From an uncultured Eubacteriales bacterium (lineage in GTDB: Bacteria; Bacillota; Clostridia; Peptostreptococcales; Anaerovoracaceae): a stretch of DNA of 30,881 nt. The stretch's first letter is position 1. Each line of letters begins with the position of its first letter. The notes below the pieces were generated by a model that did not search any database, had not been told where the DNA came from, and was given only the letters and a program-made list of their open reading frames with translations. Positions 26,621-30,881 of this stretch are shown here, in pieces. The DNA is taken from the NCBI GenBank assembly GCA_900551415.1, contig URWB01000009.1:1-30881 (forward strand), written 5' to 3'. The position numbers and the translations under genes were made by a program.

Positions 26621-26705
26621 TGTTTTTTTGTGTACTTTTATCGTTTTCTAACAATTTTTCCGTTATTTTTGTGTAATCTTCATACAAAGTATTGTTTTTT
26701 GTAAT

Positions 26706-26728
26706 AAAAAAGCCCTTTCTCCAGGGCT
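26706..26728 (-). terminator. Rho-independent terminator, minus strand
   Basis: AGCCCT / AGGGCT stem with a 6-base loop followed by TTTTTTATT on the minus strand. It ends transcripts arriving from the PII-like/DUF1538 pair or from the non-coding block between. Confidence 0.75.
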
Positions 26729-26729
26729 G

Positions 26730-27207
26730 TGACATATTTTTATATTCCACATAATGCGCCGCATAGCCGCTCTCTCACACTTGCGCCTCCTTCGCTTCGC
26801 ACAGCCTTGCGCCCGGCGGGCAGCCTCGCGCGCGGCCTTACGCAAATCCGTCTCCGACCTCGCGCGCCGCCATGCTGGTAAAGCATGCGCCGAGCCCTTC
26901 CTGCATCGCACACGGGTGCGCCTTGCGTAGCCTTGTGCGCTCGCGACTCCGCGGCAGGTTTCGGCAACCCTACGGTCAAAGCAGAGCCGCCGCCTGCTGT
27001 GCGGATTTTCCATCCCTCACGACGCGCAGTTTCGTGGTCTATTTTTATGTGCCACGCCCAAAATGGGCAGCGCCACAGCCTGCTTGACAGCGCACCGTCG
27101 GAATCGAAAATCTCTATGGTCTATTTTTATAGGCCACAGTCAAGCTTAAAAAACGTCGTCCGCGAGCTTCCCGCTCACAGCAAAGCCGCGGCGCGATGTG
27201 CCGCAGG
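26730..27207. other. GC-rich gene-free block with a repeated 21-bp motif
   Basis: No convincing gene is visible. A motif TGGTCTATTTTTAT-NN-GCCAC occurs at 27035-27055 and 27117-27137 (19 of 21 identical) with a weaker third copy at 26730-26750 (about 16 of 21). Each has short inverted ends (GTGG/CCAC or GGCC-like). The DNA between is rich in GCGC/CGCG words and small dyads. It could be the long 3' end of the PII-like transcript, a non-coding RNA, or decayed sequence. Confidence 0.45.
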
Positions 27208-27906
27208 CTATTCCGGCTGTCTGAGACCGAGCGCATGGCTGACCGGAAGCGAGAACACAATCGATTGTGCTTTACTCGCAAGTCCCGCCTGCTCCATAAT
27301 CGCTTTCATGATGGCATTTCGCCCCTGCGCCGGCGTAACCAGCAGGTGTATTTCTTTTTCGGAAGCAATCGAAAATCCGAAGAATTTTTCGGTGTATTCC
27401 GCCCCGGTTCCTTTTGCCTTGATCACAGTGCCGCCGCCCGCGCCCGCGCCGCGTGCCGCATCCATAATCATATCGCTGTAGCCTTCGTTCGCGACTACAA
27501 AAATCAGTTCGTAATCTGTTTTGATGGACATTCTTTCTATCCTTTCCGCCTTTTCCAGACTCTTGTTCGTTCCCAATACCTGTCCGTCCAGCATGTACTC
27601 CAGACTGCGCCGGCCGCCGATGCTGCTGAGTGGAATCGTCACCGCGATGCCGTTCCCCGGAACATCAATGTACATTCTGCGCTTTAACGTTTTGAACAGG
27701 GAACTCAGTCCGGCATTGGTAACTACGCCAAAAATAATGGCTTTTTCTGCAGGACTCAGGTAGAGATACTCCAGAATTTCTCTTGGCGCGGTGCCCTGTC
27801 CCAGCGCGACGTCTGTTGTGAATACACCGTTCTCCTGAAACAATCTGATTGCCGTTTCGCTCTTATCGCGGTCTGTGATATTGATTACTAAATTTAATCC
27901 GTCCAT
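27208..27906 (-). CDS. Tandem PII-like (GlnK-type) regulatory protein, partner of DUF1538
   Basis: A 232-residue protein made of two PII-like halves (about 1-115 and 120-232). Half 1 has NLVINITDRDKSETAIRLFQENGV; half 2 has TDYELIFVVANEGYSDMIMDAARGAGAGGGTVIKAKG, the usual PII strand-helix with a Gly-rich turn before the T-loop. PII proteins bind small effectors and press on membrane or enzyme partners. The canonical uridylylation-site T-loop is not evident. The start at 27904-27906 has AAGGAGG upstream. It follows the DUF1538 gene by 11 bp, so co-transcription is certain enough to infer a functional pair. Confidence 0.82.
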   Translation of the reverse strand: MDGLNLVINITDRDKSETAIRLFQENGVFTTDVALGQGTAPREILEYLYLSPAEKAIIFGVVTNAGLSSLFKTLKRRMYIDVPGNGIAVTIPLSSIGGRRSLEYMLDGQVLGTNKSLEKAERIERMSIKTDYELIFVVANEGYSDMIMDAARGAGAGGGTVIKAKGTGAEYTEKFFGFSIASEKEIHLLVTPAQGRNAIMKAIMEQAGLASKAQSIVFSLPVSHALGLRQPE

Positions 27907-27917
27907 GGCAATCCTCC

Positions 27918-29450
27918 TTACAGTTCTATGATATCATCATCAGCATAGGCTTCAAGCTTGGCCTGCACACGCGCTCTGGCCTCGCGCTCCTTGCGCGTGC
28001 GAAATTTGTATTCCACGCCCAAAAGCTGAATCGTAATCAGCGGCGTCATCGCAACCATGGCTACTACCCCGAAGGCGTCGCTGACGATCCGCTCCGGTCC
28101 GCCGATTGCCTCACAGGCTCCCATCGCAAAGGGCAGCAGGAAAGTTGCCGTCATCGGTCCGGAAGCAACGCCGCCGGAGTCAAACGCGATAGAGGTAAAA
28201 ATCTTTGGCGCGAAAAAACTCAGCCCGAGGGCCAGCACATAGCCCGGAATCAAAAAGTACATCACCGAGATTCCTGTCAGTACGCGAATCATCGCCAGAC
28301 CCAGCGAGCTCGCCACGCCGATAGAAAGTGAAAGCTCCATCGCGCGCGCCGGAATACTTCCCGCGGTCAGATCCTCAACCTGTTTATTGAGCACGTGTAC
28401 CGCCGGCTCCGCTTTTACGATGAAATAACCAATCAGCATGGCAATCGGCAGTAAAATCCAGTTGAACTCCTTGCTTCCGATCATTTTGCCGATATAGTTT
28501 CCGACCGGCATGAATCCAACGTTAACGCCGGTTAGGAACAGTAGCAGTCCCAAATAAGTAAAAAGCAAGCCGACACTGATACTGATCAGCGGTTTCTTCG
28601 GCATTTTGATGTAAAAAGCGTTAAACAGGAAAAAGAAGGCGACAATCGGAGCTAGGGCAATCGCGACTTCCTTCGCGTAATGCGGCAGCCCATGCACAAA
28701 AAGCATAATCATTTCCTGTGAATTCTCCATTTCCGGAATCTCTACCGGCGTATAAGCCGCCTCCGACGGATAGAGCAGACCCAGTACCAGCACAGCCAAA
28801 ATAGGGCCGATCGAGCAGAGCGCGACCAAGCCGAAGCTGTCGTTCCCAGCGTGACGGTCGCTTCGAATCGCCGAAACACCGACGCCCAGCGCCATGATAA
28901 ACGGTACGGTCATCGGTCCGGTTGTCACCCCGCCGGAGTCAAAGGCAACCGCCCAGAAATTTTTTGGCACAAACATCGCCATCAGGAAGACGACGATATA
29001 AAATCCAATCAGCAGGATATTCAAGCTGATTCCAAACAGGATTCTCAGCATGGCGATGATCAAAAAGATGCCGACTCCAAGCGCCACCGTTCCGATCAGC
29101 GCCGCGTTAGGTATATTCGGCACCTGGTTGGCGAGCACCTGCAGATCAGGCTCCGAGATGGTGATGATGACACCGAGCAAAAAGCTGACGAATACAATCA
29201 TCCAAATCTTTCGGGATTTTGTAATACAGCTTCCGACCTTCGTTCCGATCGGGGTCATCGCTGTATCCGCACCCAGGGTAAAAAAAGCCATCCCCACGAT
29301 CAGCAGGACCGCTCCCATCAAAAAGGAAACGAGCATGTTGTTGGGAATCGGCGCTACCGTAAAGCAAAGCAGCAGCACAATGATGGTAATCGGAAGTACG
29401 GACGCGAGAGATTCTTGAAACTTATCGTGTAATAATGTCTGATGCCGCAA
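27918..29450 (-). CDS. DUF1538 family membrane protein (putative transporter)
   Basis: A 510-residue membrane protein with about twelve to fourteen hydrophobic segments and a clear internal duplication: AVAFDSGGVTTGPMTVPFIMALGVGV in the first half and IAFDSGGVASGPMTATFLLPFAMG in the second. The FDSGGV-x-x-GPMT repeat is the hallmark of DUF1538. Family function is not established to my knowledge; an ion or solute transporter or channel controlled by its PII neighbour is the natural guess. The start is TTG (29448-29450), chosen because AAAGGAGGT lies five bases upstream; no ATG is near. The C-terminus is charged (RTRKEREARARVQAKLEAYADDD). Confidence 0.85.
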   Translation of the reverse strand: MRHQTLLHDKFQESLASVLPITIIVLLLCFTVAPIPNNMLVSFLMGAVLLIVGMAFFTLGADTAMTPIGTKVGSCITKSRKIWMIVFVSFLLGVIITISEPDLQVLANQVPNIPNAALIGTVALGVGIFLIIAMLRILFGISLNILLIGFYIVVFLMAMFVPKNFWAVAFDSGGVTTGPMTVPFIMALGVGVSAIRSDRHAGNDSFGLVALCSIGPILAVLVLGLLYPSEAAYTPVEIPEMENSQEMIMLFVHGLPHYAKEVAIALAPIVAFFFLFNAFYIKMPKKPLISISVGLLFTYLGLLLFLTGVNVGFMPVGNYIGKMIGSKEFNWILLPIAMLIGYFIVKAEPAVHVLNKQVEDLTAGSIPARAMELSLSIGVASSLGLAMIRVLTGISVMYFLIPGYVLALGLSFFAPKIFTSIAFDSGGVASGPMTATFLLPFAMGACEAIGGPERIVSDAFGVVAMVAMTPLITIQLLGVEYKFRTRKEREARARVQAKLEAYADDDIIEL

Positions 29451-29464
29451 GGGTTACCTCCTTT
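29448..29464 (-). promoter_or_regulatory. Ribosome binding site that fixes the TTG start of the DUF1538 gene
   Basis: AAAGGAGGT (29456-29464 on the complement) sits five bases before TTG at 29448-29450. No ATG occurs at a suitable distance, and the first membrane segment follows within 20 residues. Confidence 0.75.
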
Positions 29465-29539
29465 ATTTCCGTTAAAATTTATCATTTACTCTAATTATCG
29501 ATGATTTATGACGAGTTCCGCGCGGCATCGGTCTGCCGC

Positions 29540-29790
29540 AAAGTCTGCATGAAGCCCTAAAAGCGCAGTTCGAAGTTACGCGAAGCACGCAGCTCGGCGC
29601 GAAACGCGCAGTTCAAAGCTGTGTGAGATCTCCATCCGGCATGAGAAATTCCACATGACGCGGGAAGGTCAGCTCGGCGCGAAACGCGCAGTTCAAAGTT
29701 ACGCAAAGTACGCAGTCCGTCATGAAGAATCTCGCGTAGCGCGAATCGGTCACTCCGGCGCGAAGCGCATTCGCGACAGCTCCGCAACGT
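29540..29790. repeat. GC-rich block with interleaved direct repeats
   Basis: A 29-bp unit beginning CAGCTCGGCGCGAAACGCGC is perfect at 29590-29618 and 29670-29698. An overlapping 30-bp unit (GCGCAGTTC-R-AAGTTACGC onward) occurs at 29563-29592 and 29686-29715 with three differences. The surrounding DNA is AT-rich. No protein is supported. It fills the first part of the 850-bp gap 29451-30301. Confidence 0.75.
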
Positions 29791-30021
29791 TATTTTATCA
29801 CATTTTTCTTAACACTTCCAGATAAAAAATTGCTAAATTCTATAAAAAATTCGACTTTTTTGATTTTTCTCTCCGCATTATTCACTTGCGTGCCGCAGCT
29901 CCACGCTCCCTCAATCGCTAGGCGCCCCGACGAAGCGTTTTTTCGCGGATTTTCTCAAGATTTCACAGATATTTCACGCCAGCCACCGCAAACTTCCCGC
30001 AAAAAAATCGTCCTCACGCTG
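29791..30021. other. AT-rich intergenic stretch
   Basis: Between the repeat block and the rubrerythrin promoter I see low-GC sequence with T- and A-runs and no gene, RNA signature or clear dyad. Confidence 0.5.
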
Positions 30022-30048
30022 TTAACAAGTCCAAAACTGTGGTATAAT
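30022..30048 (+). promoter_or_regulatory. Promoter of the reverse rubrerythrin gene
   Basis: TATAAT at 30043-30048 with a TGG extended -10 (30040-30042), and TTAACA (30022-30027) at a short 15-bp spacing. The predicted start lies near 30055, about 245 bases before the gene. Confidence 0.65.
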
Positions 30049-30087
30049 GTACTTGTCACAGCGACAGCGAATGCTGAGCTGATGAAA
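30046..30087 (+). repeat. Duplicated leader hairpin, copy 1
   Basis: A 42-bp unit that begins inside the -10 box and contains a hairpin: CAGC-GA-CAGC, loop GAAT, GCTG-A-GCTG, extended by TCA/TGA. It matches 30154-30195 at 41 of 42 positions. Confidence 0.85.
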
Positions 30088-30153
30088 GACAGATGTCCGA
30101 GCGAAAGCGATTGCCAAGGCGTAGCCGCAGGCAGAGCACTCAGCGTCCGGACC

Positions 30154-30195
30154 AATGTACTTATCACAGCGACAGCGAATGCTGAGCTGATGAAA
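30154..30195 (+). repeat. Duplicated leader hairpin, copy 2
   Basis: A second copy, offset 108 bp; the only difference is A for G at 30163. The bases just before it (ggacc) no longer make a -10 box. It is followed by another hairpin, CGATTCCG (30196-30203) with CGGAATCG (near 30232-30240). Confidence 0.85.
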
Positions 30196-30301
30196 CGATT
30201 CCGCTTATTTTCTTTCGGCTCAGCCGCGAGGCCGGAATCGGCAAAACGCGCAAAGCGTGTTATCTGAAGAATGAGAATGAACTTTAGGGAGGTAACAAAT
30301 T

Positions 30302-30881
30302 ATGAAATGGGTATGTACAGTATGCGGTTATGTTCATGAAGGCGACCAGCCACCTGCAGAGTGTCCGGTCTGTCATGTAGGCGCTGACAAATTCAAAAAG
30401 ATGGAAGGCGACATGACGCTGGCTGCTGAGCACGAATACGGCGTTTACGGCAAGACAGTCAAGAACAACCCTGATATCAAAGAAGAGGATAAGAAGTTCA
30501 TCTTCGATCAGCTTATGGCTAACTTCCAGGGCGAATGCTCCGAAGTCGGCATGTATCTCTGCATGGCTCGCATCGCACACAGAGAAGGCTATCCGGAGAT
30601 CGGCCTTTACTGGGAAAAAGCTGCTTACGAAGAAGCAGAACACGCTGCGAAATTCGCTGAATTATTAGGCGAAGATTTAGAACCGAACATGAAAGCTACC
30701 ACCAAGGACAACCTCGCTTGGAGAGTTGACTGTGAATTCGGCGCGACCGCAGGTAAATTCGACCTCGCAAAGGTTGCAAAGATGAACAACCTTGACGCGA
30801 TTCACGACACCGTTCATGAAATGGCACGCGACGAAGCAAGACACGGCAAGGCACTCAAGGGTCTGCTGGAGAGATACTTCG
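30302..30881 (+). CDS. Reverse rubrerythrin (rubredoxin-first, NADH peroxidase type), partial at right edge
   Basis: The frame opens at 30302 behind GGGAGGTAAC and runs off the window after 193 codons. The first ~35 residues are a rubredoxin-like domain, MKWVCTVCGYVHEG with C-x2-C, then ECPVCHVG with the second C-x2-C. A ferritin-like four-helix domain follows with di-iron ligands in GECSEVGMY, YEEAEHAAKF and HEMARDEARHGKALK. The rubredoxin-before-diiron order marks reverse rubrerythrins, cytoplasmic peroxide reductases of clostridia that protect against oxygen exposure. Only the last residues should be missing. The ~245-nt leader holds a duplicated hairpin. Confidence 0.95.
   Translation, partial: MKWVCTVCGYVHEGDQPPAECPVCHVGADKFKKMEGDMTLAAEHEYGVYGKTVKNNPDIKEEDKKFIFDQLMANFQGECSEVGMYLCMARIAHREGYPEIGLYWEKAAYEEAEHAAKFAELLGEDLEPNMKATTKDNLAWRVDCEFGATAGKFDLAKVAKMNNLDAIHDTVHEMARDEARHGKALKGLLERYF

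Noticed and set aside
26663..27013. Arg/Ala-rich open frames in the GC-rich block downstream of the PII-like gene
   Set aside because: Composition is that of non-coding GC-rich DNA, no ribosome binding site precedes them, and one runs through the terminator.
29557..29787. Short minus-strand open frame encoding repeated NFELR-like words
   Set aside because: The repeated peptide only mirrors the DNA repeats; no ribosome binding site or known domain.
30019..30030. TGTTAACA palindrome as a Rex operator at the rubrerythrin promoter
   Set aside because: Known Rex sites need two half-sites (TTGTTAA and TTAACAA) separated by a short spacer; only one merged half is present.
30075..30110. CTGATGA ... 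GAAA resembling a hammerhead ribozyme core in the rubrerythrin leader
   Set aside because: The bases between CTGATGA and GAAA do not form the required stem II, and no matching stem I/III with a cleavage site is seen.

Overview
The window looks like ordinary chromosome of an obligately anaerobic Bacillota (Clostridia). The signs are a Rex redox repressor, a 56-residue two-cluster ferredoxin, a rubredoxin-first (reverse) rubrerythrin, CIRCE-controlled groESL, a clustered tsaE-tsaB-rimI-tsaD set, an ECF riboflavin S component behind an FMN riboswitch, strong AGGAGG ribosome binding sites and consensus sigma-A promoters. I cannot name the genus safely. Most genes lie on the minus strand. Only a PIN-like gene, the ferredoxin and the rubrerythrin are on the plus strand.

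Layout: (1) 1-6243, minus: U32 peptidase-like protein, ABC-F ATPase, amino acid permease, and a metallophosphoesterase that appears to run in frame into beta-galactosidase sequence at the window edge. (2) 6244-7517: a 278-bp inverted-repeat-bounded, highly folded element that forms the leader of a PIN-like protein gene. (3) 7700-9739, minus: groES-groEL with CIRCE. (4) 9894-11028: a P-loop/Asp23-like fusion protein divergent from the ferredoxin. (5) 11189-12086, minus: acpP-rex. (6) 12211-18062, minus: FMN riboswitch, ribU, tsaE, tsaB, rimI, tsaD and a second ABC-F gene, closely packed and probably co-transcribed from a promoter buried in the end of pepV. (7) 18062-19875, minus: pepV and a NifU-like scaffold gene. 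(8) 20039-26533, minus: a complete branched-chain amino acid type ABC importer with a substrate-binding lipoprotein at each end. (9) 26563-30301: a tandem PII-like protein gene and a DUF1538 membrane protein gene, flanked on both sides by GC-rich, repeat-containing non-coding DNA. (10) 30302-30881, plus: the start of a reverse rubrerythrin gene.

How the genes fit together: the FMN riboswitch couples riboflavin uptake to an operon that also carries most of the t6A tRNA-modification genes. Rex shares a transcript with acyl carrier protein. The PII-like protein probably controls its DUF1538 membrane partner. Ferredoxin, NifU-like protein and rubrerythrin serve iron-sulfur and peroxide chemistry in an anaerobe.

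I did not find an obviously new multi-gene defence or mobile system, CRISPR array, tRNA, rRNA or full insertion sequence. The most interesting signals are non-coding: the folded inverted-repeat element at 6403-6680; a 53-bp hairpin repeat found just past the plus-strand terminator in two separate convergent gaps; a perfect 42-bp duplicated hairpin in the ribU leader; a duplicated promoter-proximal hairpin in the rubrerythrin leader; and the apparent phosphoesterase/beta-galactosidase chimera at the left edge. All family names come from reading motifs by eye; no database search was run.
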